Below, piece after piece: positions 14,101 through 22,280 of a stretch of 64,000 nucleotides of DNA (its first letter is position 1; the number at the start of each line of letters is the position of its first letter). The position numbers and the translations under genes were made by a program. The notes under the pieces are model-generated. The model had not been told where the DNA came from. It saw only the letters and a list, made by a program, of their open reading frames with translations, and ran no database searches. The stretch is from Haemonchus contortus (Eukaryota; Nematoda; Chromadorea; Rhabditida; Trichostrongylidae), in NCBI GenBank assembly GCA_000469685.2, contig LS997562.1, positions 851,001 through 915,000 on the forward strand, written 5' to 3'.

Positions 14101-17100
14101 TTCAGATGGGTGGCCCCCCCCCAACTACATTTTCACCCCTAATTCTTATACACCAAACGTTCTTCTGGCTATTTACCGCCGTGCTACATCCCCATACTAC
14201 GGAAGATTCATAGACCCGTTCGCAGCCACCTGAGGGAGGAAAGAGGTTAGGCTTCGTGGACAAAAAGCTTTTTGCTCACGATGGATTTTACCGAAAATAC
14301 CTTCGGCATTTAACCTATTTTCCAGACTAGACGCGTTATTCCGCATATAGAAACATAAACGAAAATCCATAGAAATCCATAGAATTCTAAGCTAATCGAA
14401 ATTTCTAATTTTAAATATGAATTTCGTTCACAGATGCGCACTCCAAAAAACTATACGCTTCATAATACTTCAGTAGCTAGATGAAGGTTTTCCAACTTCA
14501 CGAAAGGCGAAATCTACACAGTCAACTCGGATCGACACTTATTGATGAGAATCATTTTCTTCCCGATAATGAGTTTCCCGACAACCATTCAAAGTGTGGA
14601 ATTATACTTACTATATATAAAGCGCTCGCGTTCGCCTGTCTGTTTGCACGGAACTTTGATATCACCATATGAGATATGAGAGTACGAGATGCCGTTGAGT
14701 ACTACACCCGTCTTGAAGAACACCTCTGATTGTCGTGGTGTAAGTGGTAGTTGAAGGCGTAGGCAGTAAGGTGTTCATACTTAATATGTGTATGGATGTT
14801 TGGGGGGGGGGGGGGGAGGGTTTCGGCAGAGCATAACACTTGCCCCAAATTTCGTGTCGCTCTCAAGAGCATCATGCGTCAATTGAAAAGAGAAGCATGG
14901 AGGTGAAGGTCGACGGCCGCTATTTACATCATCTCCGCTGGATGACATCGTGCTTATGACACCGAATATCGAGGAACAAATTCTGGCCAAATACACAACG
15001 CTGTGAAAATATATACCTAAAAAAGTCGAAGACGATGTTCATGAGGAATGGTTGATACTCAACGCTTGTTGTACGCTGAAAAAAAGGACGTCTCTGAATG
15101 TTCTAATTACTTGTATCTAGTTTCGAGAAGACAACACAATGAAGCCGCCACCCAGATTGAAGCTCACAAGGAAATTGAGGATGGGGCCTTCAGGAACATG
15201 GAGGGAGTAGAGGAATTTTGTACCCGAAAAAAGCACGATAAATTTGCGGCCAACTCAGCGTGCTGCGAAAAGGGCGATGCTCGGGATTTCACTATACACG
15301 CGAGTGCATAGGGAAATCCGTAGGTCGAGCTCCGTCAACGAACGGAGATCAGAGGCGCCGTCGCTTACGCCAAGCAATCGACGACCAGATGGGCCGGCAC
15401 ATTATATTGTGATGATCGTTGGAGCGGACGGTTATTGAACAGCATGAGAGACGCGGAGACGCCCCGTCAAACGAACACAAGGAAGGCCGCCAACGCTATG
15501 GTGAGACTTGAACCAGAACCTGAAACGCTGAACGAGAGAAACGCTGTCTTTGTGTCTCTCCAGCAAGGACGGTTGACTTTGGCTAGCGTCAAGGCGAATG
15601 AAGAGACGTTTTGGTCCTCAGTCGAGCAAAAAGATGGTAACAAAACGAGGTGATACGGTTGATGTTGTTTGGTAGAGACGGGACTTCCCAAAGAGTGAGA
15701 GATCTTTGATCAGTAGATTCTTCTTCGGACCATGCATTCTAGGCACATACCTCATGCCATTCGCGTTCTTTTTTTGAATTTTTTGGTAGAGTTAGCCTGA
15801 GCCTGACGTCTATTTCAAATTTGCATCAATATCAATATACAAATTCATCTTTTAGGTATTGCACCCTAGTCGTTTGGATCGCTTTCGTTGTACTGCATAT
15901 GGGTACAGTGAACAAAGCGTTGACGATGAGTTTCTCATTTTCACTCTCAGCTTCAATACCTCTGTTATTGTTGTTCTTTCCTAAACTCTATATTATTATT
16001 CTGCATCCCGAAAAGAATGTCCGAGCTTCCTACACAACCACGAAGTTGATACGGTAGGTTCATTTTGGCTTGTGGTATAGCCAACGTGCTCGCCACTTCG
16101 ACACGTTTTTCAGGTGCCACTTTGGGAATTCTCAAGGGACTTTCGACAGCAAGCACTTATCGAGTAAAACAACGCGAGCATCGTTGCAATCTGGGTCGGT
16201 GAGGTCGGTGAACGAAGAGGTGGAGCTTCAGGGGCTTTGCAGCCTTACCGGGTTGCTGGTATTAAGAACTCATTAGTGATTAGACTAACATGCTCCCTGC
16301 TTTGTTCACTCGTCTCAAACAGCATGAGACGAGTAAACAAACTAGTGAGCGCTCTGATATGCTTACTAGTCTCTTCACCTCTCTCATGCTGTTCGAGACG
16401 AGTGAACAAACTAGTGAGCATCTCGGACCGCTCACTAGTGAGTGTTTGTAGGGCGTGATTTAAAAAAGTACTTTTTTCAGGAGTTCCACAAAATCGTCCA
16501 GTTTAGCTGGAGCTGGTGCGGGAATCACTCGAACTGCTTCTGTTCATGTACCGGCCGCTATCAAATCAGGACCAGGTCTTATTGACAGCTCAACTCAAAC
16601 TGAAGGTACTTCGGGTACTTTTAGCATACCCCATAAGAAAAGGGGCGTTTTTCTTGAATCGTGCGAGCCAAAAAAACCTTGCCGGCACTGGTGGCAGCTA
16701 GAGGTCATTCATCGATTCCTCAGCTATTTTTTCAGGTTGGGACAACTTGAGAATGTGCCTCAAATCGAGCTTTTCCGTAGTAAAGCTCTGTTATAGTTTG
16801 AACTATCATTTTGTAAAGCCTGAACAGTTGAATTCAATAGTACATCCATCTTTATGAAGACGGGATTCTGAGCTACTTACCAGGAAAGGATCTCAAAACC
16901 AAATGGTCGTCTGGAATGAGATCTGTACTGCTAAACGTGCTTTCGGATGCTGATCTCAAATCTGTTTTCTGAATTCGCGAGCGATTCTCTGAGCAGACTT
17001 ATAAGGTTATTTCAGGTGAGGCCTAACATAAGCGAAGTAATTTACATGAAATGAATAACAGGTCTATCAGCGGTGACTTGGAGCAGTGGTAAGGGTGACG

Positions 17101-20100
17101 CTTCATGTGCAGGAGACTAGGGTTCGGGTTTTGTGAGTGGCGAGAATCTTGCAATGTATTGAATTTTTCCTATTAGCCTAGAATTCTCTTTTATGTTAAT
17201 TTAACGCGTTTTGCTGTTTGTAGTGACGAAGTTCCTACCCAAACCATGCAACTCGCTTCAATTTTTTTTGCATGTTTGTTCACGCTGTATTCACAGTGAG
17301 GCGAATGGGGTGTAGTAGCATCACTCAAGTATGGTCCGGGGACGAAATCCGTTCAGATGAACCAAGCCTCCCATCCCTACGGAGTCGATTAATTGGTGGC
17401 AGACTCATCTGGGTGGATAAAAGCATTGATCTGTATATTGGATGGTCACCGCGAACAACTGCATAGCCCATACAAGCGCTCTACACGCCACTATGCATGT
17501 AATCGAGTGCTCCCAGAGACAGAATCGATCAATCGATCATCTTGATTTTTTCAATCCTCCATATTCACGATGAAATACAGAGCGACGTGCACACTATGCG
17601 AACTCTGGCCCCGAAAGATCGGAGGGAAGCAGATGAATATGCGGCCGCTCCCTGCAACCACCCGCCCCTCCGCCATTACGCCTTACCCTTTCCTTGATGG
17701 CCTCTATGTCAGAAGTTTTTCATGGTTTAGAATCTATGCGATCGTGAGTGGCAGCTCCAAACACTTAACCTTCTCAAAAGCTGGTGAAGGTGGTGAACAT
17801 TCCCGCTTGTAGCACGAAGCTAACACAGCCAATCATAGCTCTTTCTTGGCCATCCGAGAATATTATCATAACGTCACGCGCATTAGCTCCCAATCTGAGC
17901 TTTTCTTCATACACTCGTGACTTACTATCACCTGCCCACTTTCACTTCTGTGCTGTTAGATTTGTTGCCTTCTTACATCATCAATGACACGTTGCGTGCT
18001 ACATAAGCACTCACTCATCAGGGTCATTTTGAAGGCACAGTTCACGATAATCTTGGATTATCCAGATCATGATGAAAAATGAAATAGTGAAATGAAGGTG
18101 AGGAAACTGTGTGAATCGGTATTTCCAAAGTAAAAAAAGACTTCGAAAAACCGTTAAAAAGGGGGCTGGACGAGAATGAGCTCAGAAAAATGAAGAGAGG
18201 GCCTTCGGACGAACTAGACAATGTATCTAACTGCGTACGTGTGGGTCCTGATGCGAATAATAGACTACGGTAAGCAAAAATATATTCACTCATAAGCATA
18301 AGCTAACAGAAAACCCTAGAGACAGCAAAAATAGCCCACCTTTTTCATCCCCTCGGGATAGAAAATTCAATAAGGGATCGCGGCAGCAAAAAGACTAACG
18401 TAGGAAAAAAGAATGGGAGAAAAACATCTTCTCATCACTTGGCGACCAACTGACCATGTGTGGGTTCTAGAACGAATAGTTGCAATCTGTATTGCCTCGA
18501 CACTCGTCTGACGTGAAATCGACCGAGGGGCGGGAAAGCGGAGCCTTCGCGCCCCTCGAATTATCGTGAACTGTTCCTTGAACATGCCAACACAACTTTG
18601 TTTTCGCCTACATGCAAAAACATTGGAGCGATATTGCATGGTTTGGGTAAGATCGTTGCCCCCACAACATCAAATGGTCATAGAACGCGATAAGATCAAC
18701 ATTAGAGGGAAATCTAGGCTTCAAGGAAAAATTCGATATAGTGCGAGATTCTCGTCCCTTACAATACCGTACCACTGCTCCAAGACACCGATGATAGTCT
18801 TGTCACTTCCATGTAGTTTGAGCTGACTTATGTTAGGCCTCACCTGAAGACACCTTATGACTCCATTCAGATTATCGCTCGGCCAATTCGGAAAGCAGTT
18901 CTGAGATCAGCATCCAAAACCATGTCTGGCAGTGCAGGTCATATTTCAAACAGCCCTTTCGACTTGGGATACTGTCCTGGTGGGAAAAAAAGAAAAAGAA
19001 TTGGATTAGAACTTGTTTTGATTTGATATTCTTGTTAGCTGCTGTTATATCGCTGCAGTACGCGATGCGGAAGTATCGAAAGGTTGGCGATTTGTTGGCA
19101 AAACTTAGGCCTCGGACGGGCTCAGACCCGCACCGCTACTATCTCATCCTTTACCGGCACCCCGCCTTGCACTCGCCTTTATACTAGCTTATATGCCATA
19201 GCTTATTGGCACTCACACGAGCAACGTGTTCAGCCGGTCGGCCAATAACAGCACTGAACCGTTAAGCTAGAAGGTGTTCTTGTTATTTCTTGTTTCAACT
19301 TGATGTTCTTGTACTGCGGCGAATAGCAGAATTTAACAAGAACATTGAATCAAAACAAATTATATTAAAAACATCTTCCGGCTTAACGATGCAATGCTGA
19401 TATTGGCTGACTGCTTCAACACGTTGCACGTGTGAGTGCTGGGAAGTTATGCCATATAAGCTATTAAAATGGCGAGGGCAGGCGGGATGTCGGAAGTATA
19501 AGAAAAGAACCACGGTGCCCGGAAAGCACAAGTACGGGTTAGAATCCCGTCTGAGGACGAAAATGTGAGTTCGCCCACGAATCGCCATCCTTGTGAGACT
19601 TTCAGATCGCTACTGAGAATTAGAACATCAGCTGACAGGATAGACATACATGTAGCAGATTAGTGTTGAATATTCTATGGATTCCCGGCGTGCAGCTTGA
19701 CCTAACGCGAGAGCCGTCCGCTATGGTATGCTCGTTCACACTCTTAGTGGAATTTGAAAGCGTGTATGCACATGCACAATGACTCGGGGGATCTAGCCGT
19801 TTCATGTTTTCATGTTTCAAATAGGGACTGTTGTTTTTTCATACGATTCTAATGCAATCAGACGACCTTGGGAGGACGGCTTGAATGGCCTGCGCAGCGA
19901 CCGATCCAGAATAAGGTGGCCGAAACATACCATTTATAAATGAGAATCTTTCAGCTACCGGCAAATTCGCCAGGTCTTTCTCGATAGTAGGCAAAAAGAA
20001 GCCGATCGATGAAGACGTCGCACAGTTGGTAGAGGCTTGCCGAAGATATCAAGTAAGCTTTATTTTCATGTCTTTTCATTGTGTCAACACATTTTGATGT

Positions 20101-20495
20101 GCATTCGAAAAAAAACTGCACAAGTTGCGCGTGGCGACTGCTCGTAGGACTTCTATCACTATGCACTCTTTGAGGACGAGAAGATCACCGCAACGGCGAC
20201 GAACTTGCTTCTTGAGGAGCAAGAAGACGAAGTCGGTTCGATGCTGGCTGATTCGATCGGAAATTCGGTACGGACGGTGCTGTCTACTGTAGCGGGAGGT
20301 GTACGGCCGGCGACAACTAAACCACCACCGCCGAAAAGGCATACACTTTCGCCTTCTTTCGCAGAGGTGTCGGTGAAACAGTCGTCGTCACCGTCACCTC
20401 CACAACCGTTTGTACCAAAACCTCCACGTGTCCTGTCACGGGACTGGAAGACTCCCACCATCGAGGAGGACGGCTTCGAAGAGGTTTGTTGTTGA
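2014..20495 (+). CDS. mgl-2: Metabotropic glutamate receptor, group I-like (5' partial, 18 exons)
   Basis: This is a class C G-protein-coupled receptor acting at the plasma membrane; family members bind glutamate in an extracellular Venus-flytrap domain. I chained 18 exons with matching splice phases: 2014-2135, 5754-5879, 5965-6072, 6524-6706, 6755-6834, 7413-7547, 8062-8254, 8408-8525, 8657-8836, 8900-8972, 9036-9171, 9251-9357, 9868-10017, 15856-16053, 16114-16203, 16481-16605, 19955-20052 and 20148-20495, giving about 855 residues. Motifs CFCEG, GSDSWADR, NPWF, CCWICENC, TKTNRIARILAGSKK and NFNEAKF are group I mGluR hallmarks. The N-terminal part of the binding domain is missing, probably upstream of the window. 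The stop at 20493-20495 applies only if the last exon is terminal; a GTTTGT donor at 20484 could instead splice onward. The symbol follows the worm group I-like receptor and is inferred. Confidence 0.88.
2600..5470 (+). mobile_element. RTE-type LINE remnant (endonuclease and reverse transcriptase, degenerate)
   Basis: This is a decayed non-LTR retrotransposon inside a receptor intron. At 3110-3463 the endonuclease part reads LTILVVNAPTSGYEEEESE, then YFNVIVGDLNVHDWPQ, matching the RTE pattern VYAPTS.YEEEE and VIVGDFNA. At about 4600-4660 the palm motif FIDLKKAFDTV survives as a shifted, broken version. At 4860-5130 NGLVLHAP, NNLVPELSRRECRIGSV and KNIRIRVHILDT parallel the downstream segment of the - strand copy at 10.5-11.2 kb. 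Several frameshifts and stops are present. Boundaries are approximate. Confidence 0.75.
5754..5879 (+). CDS. mgl-2: mGluR exon: ligand-binding domain, CFCEG segment
   Basis: This is a phase 0/0 exon of 42 codons after TTCATTTAG and before GTATGT. It reads VLKSLASQ, then RPQVVVCFCEGLTVRNF. VVVCFCEG(M/L)TVR is a signature of group I mGluRs, and the glutamate of CEG is a conserved lobe contact. The join to the preceding exon at 2135 is in frame across a 3.6 kb intron that carries an RTE remnant. Confidence 0.88.
5965..6072 (+). CDS. mgl-2: mGluR exon: ligand-binding domain, GSDSWADR segment
   Basis: This is a phase 0/0 exon of 36 codons, with acceptor CTTCAG and donor GTGTGC. It reads RFQWIGSDSWADRNDVV, then LEDEAEGSFSIRI. 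The D and R of GSDxWADR match the aspartate and arginine that line the glutamate pocket in mGluR1 (Asp318 and Arg323, numbering from memory). EAEGS matches the family's EA(N/E)GG/S turn. Confidence 0.9.
6524..6706 (+). CDS. mgl-2: mGluR exon: ligand-binding domain, NPWF segment
   Basis: This is a phase 0/0 exon of 61 codons, with acceptor CCTGAAG and donor GTTTGT. It encodes FREYYSRLNPENNT, then NPWFREFWQQKFGCQF and RICTGNEDLDKEYKE. The (R/T)NPWF.EFW...F.C and ICTGNE blocks are diagnostic of metabotropic glutamate receptors. Confidence 0.92.
6755..6834 (+). CDS. mgl-2: mGluR exon: ligand-binding domain helix (VINSISVVAFGLKAM)
   Basis: A short exon after TAATTTAG. It encodes DPKLSQVINSI, then VVAFGLKAMYQDRC, and ends in phase 2 before GTATGG. 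It aligns with the family segment that follows the ICTGNE block. The split arginine codon is completed by the exon at 7413. Confidence 0.85.
7413..7547 (+). CDS. mgl-2: mGluR exon: ligand-binding domain, LCTEM segment
   Basis: The acceptor is TATTCCAG and the donor GTTGTC. The exon encodes DNSTLCTEMLSRNGTLL, then YLLNVTF and FDSNGDPPAW. It aligns with the family LC.AM......LL segment and the F.. .GD.PG(R)YDI turn. The lysine that follows AM in mGluR1, a glutamate side-chain contact, is replaced by leucine here. Confidence 0.87.
7697..8028. mobile_element. Foldback MITE, GTGAAAATGTAG family, copy 1
   Basis: The ends are inverted: GGTGAAAATGTAG on the left and CTACATTTTCAC on the right. Inner inverted stretches also occur, for example TGCTCTGCGTCTCT on the left and its complement near 7970. 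It has no coding capacity. It nearly fills the receptor intron between 7547 and 8062, and related copies lie at 13732 and 52971. Confidence 0.6.
8062..8254 (+). CDS. mgl-2: mGluR exon: end of ligand-binding domain and start of cysteine-rich linker
   Basis: The exon follows TTTCATTCAG and precedes donor GTCAGT, ending in phase 0. It begins YDILNYVGKR and ends SSVCSKPCGIGQR. YDI.N and VCS.PC.xGQ match the family boundary between the flytrap domain and the cysteine-rich domain. The first two of nine linker cysteines are here. Confidence 0.9.
8408..8525 (+). CDS. mgl-2: mGluR exon: cysteine-rich domain
   Basis: It encodes RETIACCWICENC, then CQNCSIGYWPDTTR, supplying cysteines 3-8 of the nine-cysteine linker. 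The start could also be 8405, because alternative AGs in GTAGCAG would add one glutamine. The donor GTAGTA at 8526 splices in phase to the exon at 8657, forming a serine codon and then the ninth cysteine. Confidence 0.87.
8657..8836 (+). CDS. mgl-2: mGluR exon: transmembrane helices 1-2
   Basis: It opens with CHALPHETISWSS, followed by the hydrophobic helix LALILATVGMITTTLTTVVF. The first intracellular loop is RHNGTPVVKSTTREL and helix 2 begins SYIILSG. The TPVVKS..REL loop is a family signature. Splicing is TTTCCAG at the 5' side and GTTTGT at the 3' side. Confidence 0.92.
8900..8972 (+). CDS. mgl-2: mGluR exon: helix 2 end to helix 3 start
   Basis: A 73-base exon between CTGTTTCAG and GTGAGT. 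It encodes IMTCYAVTFSILAKPSS and then CFLTR. The AKP..(T/S)CFLQR segment is the conserved start of helix 3 and carries the cysteine expected to disulfide-bond to the second extracellular loop. Confidence 0.9.
9036..9171 (+). CDS. mgl-2: mGluR exon: helix 3 and intracellular loop 2
   Basis: The sequence IPPIAFSIVYSALLTKTNRI is followed by ARILAGSKKRILTKKPRFLS. The loop, with ILAGSKK and KPRF, is nearly identical to group I receptors and differs from groups II and III. It is the main G-protein contact region in the family. The exon ends in phase 0 before GTGCGT. Confidence 0.93.
9251..9357 (+). CDS. mgl-2: mGluR exon: helix 4 and extracellular loop 2
   Basis: It encodes VVITWILVGIQCVIVAVGVL and then QEWPSAGFSTHYLPS. 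The exon follows CTCTCAG, and the donor is GTACTG. The split arginine codon is completed by the first base of the exon at 9868. The extracellular loop appears shorter than in vertebrate group I receptors. Confidence 0.85.
9868..10017 (+). CDS. mgl-2: mGluR exon: helix 5, loop 3 and start of helix 6
   Basis: It encodes LVLVCTTSSGSFLTPFMWN, then the helix LLLISLCTLYAV, the loop KTRNLPENFNEAKF and IGFTM. KTRN.P.NFNEAK is one of the most conserved class C intracellular motifs. The exon ends with AT, and the methionine codon is completed 5.8 kb downstream at 15856. Confidence 0.93.
10310..13137 (-). mobile_element. RTE-type LINE, nearly full length but broken
   Basis: Read on the - strand from 13.1 to 10.3 kb. 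The endonuclease part at 12463-13137 includes CDVIGLTGMRGHRR, then LEVFYTDLERFCREDH and GGFNAMVG. The palm motif FIDLKKAFETVE lies near 11.4 kb, followed by GIRQGDTISLKLSSATF. A 236-residue open frame at 10497-11207 holds the thumb and C-terminal region, with VVIITLNT, WTLRKQDEH, HIMRYLDDHW and TDWIPRDVK. Stops and frameshifts between blocks make it inactive. It is inserted antisense in the 5.8 kb receptor intron. Confidence 0.85.
10497..11207 (-). pseudogene. RTE reverse transcriptase C-terminal open frame (LINE fragment)
   Basis: This 236-codon open frame is the longest non-repetitive open frame in the window, but it is transposon-derived. It contains RLSLTKAMFIRDG, DLAPELSTRKSATWGAF, KTRNVWLRAHLSNTAALPAL and RWTGHIMRYLDDHW. 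Fragments with the same order occur at 4.8-5.1, 15.05-15.5 and 35.7-36.1 kb. The catalytic YADD box is upstream of this open frame and appears degenerate. Confidence 0.8.
12985..13390. repeat. Dispersed repeat shared with 50200-50615
   Basis: The stretch from about CACACTCTCCAATACTATTT to TTTGAGCGCTACTGTATA is repeated with roughly 85-90 percent identity by eye at 50200-50615. Both include GCAAGTTTGTGACGTCTGCA and GGGATATTTGGAACATGATC. Here it overlaps the 5' side of the RTE remnant, so it may be the 5' region of that LINE. Confidence 0.65.
13385..13625 (+). repeat. Dispersed repeat, about 240 bp, copy in + orientation
   Basis: It matches the reverse complement of 22975-23215, with shared blocks such as CACGATCAAGAGCGTGAAGA, CACAAGAGCGCGGTGA and ACCGATGCTCTTTATATTGG. 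A partial third copy of its start (AAAGCGCTCGCGTTCGCCTG) appears near 14620. No coding content was recognised. Confidence 0.65.
13732..14136. mobile_element. Foldback MITE, GTGAAAATGTAG family, copy 2
   Basis: The terminal inverted repeat is about 60 bp: GGTGAAAATGTAGTTGGGGG at the left and CCCCCAACTACATTTTCACC at the right. The arms also share AGTATATCAAGAAATGAACT and its complement. The loop is about 270 bp. It lies in the receptor intron between 10017 and 15856. Confidence 0.75.
15040..15540 (+). mobile_element. RTE LINE 3' fragment
   Basis: Broken open frames at 15048-15311 and 15244-15438 include FRNMEGV, KRAMLGISLYTRVHREIRRS and ERRSEAPS. These match the C-terminal part of the RTE copy at 10.5-11.2 kb in order. 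The fragment is 5' truncated and frameshifted, and lies in the same receptor intron. Confidence 0.7.
15856..16053 (+). CDS. mgl-2: mGluR exon: helices 6-7 and proximal tail
   Basis: It begins YCTLVVWIAFVVLHMGTVN and continues through a second hydrophobic helix to FFPKLYIIILHPEKNVR. PK(L/M)YIII..PE.NVR is the conserved end of helix 7 in mGluRs. The exon follows TCTTTTAG and ends before GTAGGT after TTTKLIR. Confidence 0.93.
16114..16203 (+). CDS. mgl-2: mGluR exon: cytoplasmic tail, RCHFGN segment
   Basis: It reads CHFGNSQGTFDSKHL, then SSKTTRASLQSGSVR. RCHxG after helix 7 is a family feature. Donor AG/GTCGGT at 16204 was chosen over the nearby GTGAGG because only it keeps the frame with the next exon at 16481. 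Confidence 0.8.
16306..16420. repeat. Imperfect palindrome in receptor intron
   Basis: TTTGTTCACTCGTCTCAAAC plus AGCATGAGA on the left pairs with TCTCATGCTGTT plus CGAGACGAGTGAACAAA on the right. ACTAGTGAG units repeat inside and just downstream. It occupies much of the 277-base intron between the exons ending at 16203 and starting at 16481. Confidence 0.6.
16481..16605 (+). CDS. mgl-2: mGluR exon: cytoplasmic tail, Ser/Ala/Gly-rich
   Basis: The acceptor is CTTTTTTCAG and the donor GTACTT. It encodes SSTKSSSLAGAGAGITRTA, then VHVPAAIKSGPGLIDSS and TQTE. It is a low-complexity cytoplasmic tail with several serine/threonine positions. It ends with one base, matching the two-base start of the exon at 19955. 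Confidence 0.75.
16940..17145 (+). repeat. tRNA-derived SINE-like repeat
   Basis: An A-box-like TGGAGCAGTGGTAAGGG at 17079 and a B-box-like GGGTTCGGGTT at 17119 are spaced as in a tRNA. The flank at 16940-17035 is repeated inverted at 18830-18925 and, diverged, at 25115-25200. A related tRNA-like part lies at 25240-25330. No intact cloverleaf was established, so a functional tRNA is unlikely. Confidence 0.5.
17470..18825. other. No gene seen; receptor tail intron
   Basis: This is part of the intron between exons at 16605 and 19955. Short open frames on both strands lack recognisable motifs. It includes scattered repeat fragments only. Confidence 0.4.
19067..19210 (-). repeat. tRNA-derived SINE-like repeat, - orientation
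   Basis: Read on the - strand, the stretch contains GGCGAG, GGTGCCGGTAAAGGATGAG and a GGGTCTGAGCCC B-box-like segment, ending in GTCCGAGGCC. It is related to the tRNA-like unit at 23304-23378. With the + copy at 19430-19620 it forms an inverted pair. Confidence 0.45.
19430..19620 (+). repeat. tRNA-derived SINE-like repeat, + orientation
   Basis: It contains CACGGTGCCCGGAAAGCACA, AGTACGGGTTAGAATCCCGT and CTGAGGACG, followed by AATCGCCATCCTTGTGAGAC. The same order is seen at 23290-23420. The B-box is GGGTTAGAATCCC. It lies in the receptor tail intron. Confidence 0.5.
19955..20052 (+). CDS. mgl-2: mGluR exon: cytoplasmic tail, basic segment
   Basis: It follows ATCTTTCAG and precedes GTAAGC. 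It encodes ATGKFARSFSIVGKKKPI and then DEDVAQLVEACRRYQ. The assignment rests on perfect phase agreement with both neighbouring exons and good splice sites rather than on sequence similarity. Confidence 0.65.
20148..20495 (+). CDS. mgl-2: mGluR exon: proline-rich C-terminal tail with PPxxF motif
   Basis: The frame opens after acceptor CTCGTAG. It includes acidic LLLEEQEDEVGSML, TTKPPPPKRHTLSPSF, SSSPSPPQPFVPKPPR and WKTPTIEEDGFEE. SPPQPF fits the PPxxF consensus bound by Homer EVH1 domains, as found near the C-terminus of mGluR1/5. Translation can run on to VCC and a TGA at 20493. Alternatively the GTTTGT at 20484 is a donor and more tail exons follow, for example the phase 0 candidate at 23912. 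I saw no AATAAA shortly downstream. Confidence 0.7.
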   Translation, partial: DFYHYALFEDEKITATATNLLLEEQEDEVGSMLADSIGNSVRTVLSTVAGGVRPATTKPPPPKRHTLSPSFAEVSVKQSSSPSPPQPFVPKPPRVLSRDWKTPTIEEDGFEEVCC

Positions 20496-21060
20496 AATTC
20501 CGGTTGTCCATCGCTCACACTTTCCTATCGATCCATACTTTTGGTTGGCTATTCGCGGCTATTTTAGTGTGGTATTCTAGATGTCGCATAAGTAGCAATC
20601 AGACTTGGGGAGGGGGTCTTATCGTAGTTATTATTCCAGTTATTGCATTTGTGCATCCATTGACATGACTAATTTTAAACCGAGTTCTTAGTTCCAGAGG
20701 GCCAATGAATGACCCTAAACACGTTCTAAAACTATTACATTTGTTGAGTTAGAATGTTTTTTCTCAAGCCTTCCAAGATTACATTACTTGACTATATTTG
20801 TACCAGAAATTCCATTATTACATTGAAAATAATTTTTCATGATTACTTCTGTCGGTAGGCGCTCGAGCTTCCGTAGGTCAGCCAACCCTTCTTCGCTATC
20901 TCGACTGTTGCCGACACTCGATCAAGCCCCACCACTTACCAAACACTGCAACTCTGACAACCAGGCTGCATCTATTATGGTTATATTATGCTCTTCTCTT
21001 GTCTTTGATTGTGATTGATTCTATATATGTTTTTGATCCTCTTCATGGCTGTGCAGACCA
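20496..21060. other. No gene seen downstream of receptor
   Basis: An AT-rich stretch without long open frames or recognisable repeats. No canonical AATAAA was noticed close to the putative stop at 20495. Confidence 0.4.
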
Positions 21061-21300
21061 ACGTGAGACGTTCATGCATCGCATCTTGTCTTGTTGGTGC
21101 TCAGAGAAGAAGAGTAGACGTTATCCAACACTGCAGAGTGAATTTGGAGTTTCGAACTTCGTTAAAGACGAGAATCAGGGACGCTGTCGTTTACGAAAAT
21201 TGACGAACAGATGAGCCGAAAAAATTAAAAACTTCAGTCTCGGGCGGAACTCGAACCCGTACTTGTACTTTAAAACGAGTTCTTTACGAACGCTCTGAGC
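21060..21300. repeat. RTE 3' fragment (+) followed by SINE-like piece (-)
   Basis: At 21060-21210 the translation includes FRTSLKTRIRDAVVYEN, a degenerate form of the LR.RTKIRDAVDYA segment of the RTE copies. At 21225-21300, read on the - strand, CAAGTACGGGTTCGAGTTCC resembles the T-arm of the SINE units at 19.5 and 23.3 kb. Confidence 0.45.
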
Positions 21301-22270
21301 GGAAAGAATTTATTGCCTCGTGTCGCTCGAGCTAAGAATGTCCGCTGGACAGCACTGGCTCGCTGTAGAGTTGAATGAAGACATCAATAACGCCCACTCG
21401 AGAAAATCGATGATCGACGTGATAAGATATACGATAAAGAAGATACAGGTGAACTTGCGCTTCCGGAGGAAAGACTTTTCACTTCGGTAAAGAGTCAGAG
21501 ATCGGAGTCCCGCCGTAATCAAACGACATAGGATGCTCTTTCGGTGAGATAGCAAAAAAAGAAGCAGACAACTGGCGCAGCCTGCTGAAGGCACAGTTCA
21601 CATTGGAAATGCTCTCAGATTTGTCCATATAATGAACTTGTGATCCCGAGGACGTTTTCCCAGAGCTGTCGGGTCGAAAAATGGGCGCCCAGATAGGCGT
21701 AATAAAGGATACTCCGACGTGCACTCAAGAGGTAGGACAAATTCTCAAAGCGCTGTAGAGGCTGTTAAGTTGCACCATTCTCATCGGCACGCATACGTTG
21801 TACGCAGGCAGCTTATGTAGCCAGCAGTACGCAGTGGCATACACATTTGGACGACTCATCCGGATACCCCCTTCCATGCAACATTTTTCGTCACGACAAC
21901 ATTCGTCTGTTGTCATTTCGTCCAATCCCTAACTTTACTACTTTACGAAGACTTACATTTCAACTAGTCGGATCGCTCTACGGCCAAACATACACACGCG
22001 CCCGTCATGAGCGGTGTACTGCTCAATTCATATGTTTTTAAGTAACTTGGTTCATTCTCTTCTTAAAGTTGACTGTGCAAATTTACTTATTCCGAGCGCG
22101 CTCCGCCCGCTACATTCCTACCACCCCCTCGCGGGCGGGTTTCAATTCAGTCACTTTCTACCACCTACCATGAGTAACCTAATTTTGTGAATTACGAATT
22201 TCCGGCAATTCACGCAAAGCGGCATACACAAACACATAGACAGACAGCACACACGCTTGTTACTTTATAA
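21300..22270. other. No supported gene
   Basis: Short - strand open frames at 21310-21594 and 21479-21724 show no recognisable family. Sequence near 21390-21430 faintly resembles the RTE 3' end. Otherwise nothing was seen. Confidence 0.35.
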
Positions 22271-22280
22271 GTATGTACAT

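Noticed and set aside
20159..20518. 119-codon - strand frame overlapping the receptor tail exon
   Set aside because: It is the antisense shadow of the proline-rich exon at 20148-20495.
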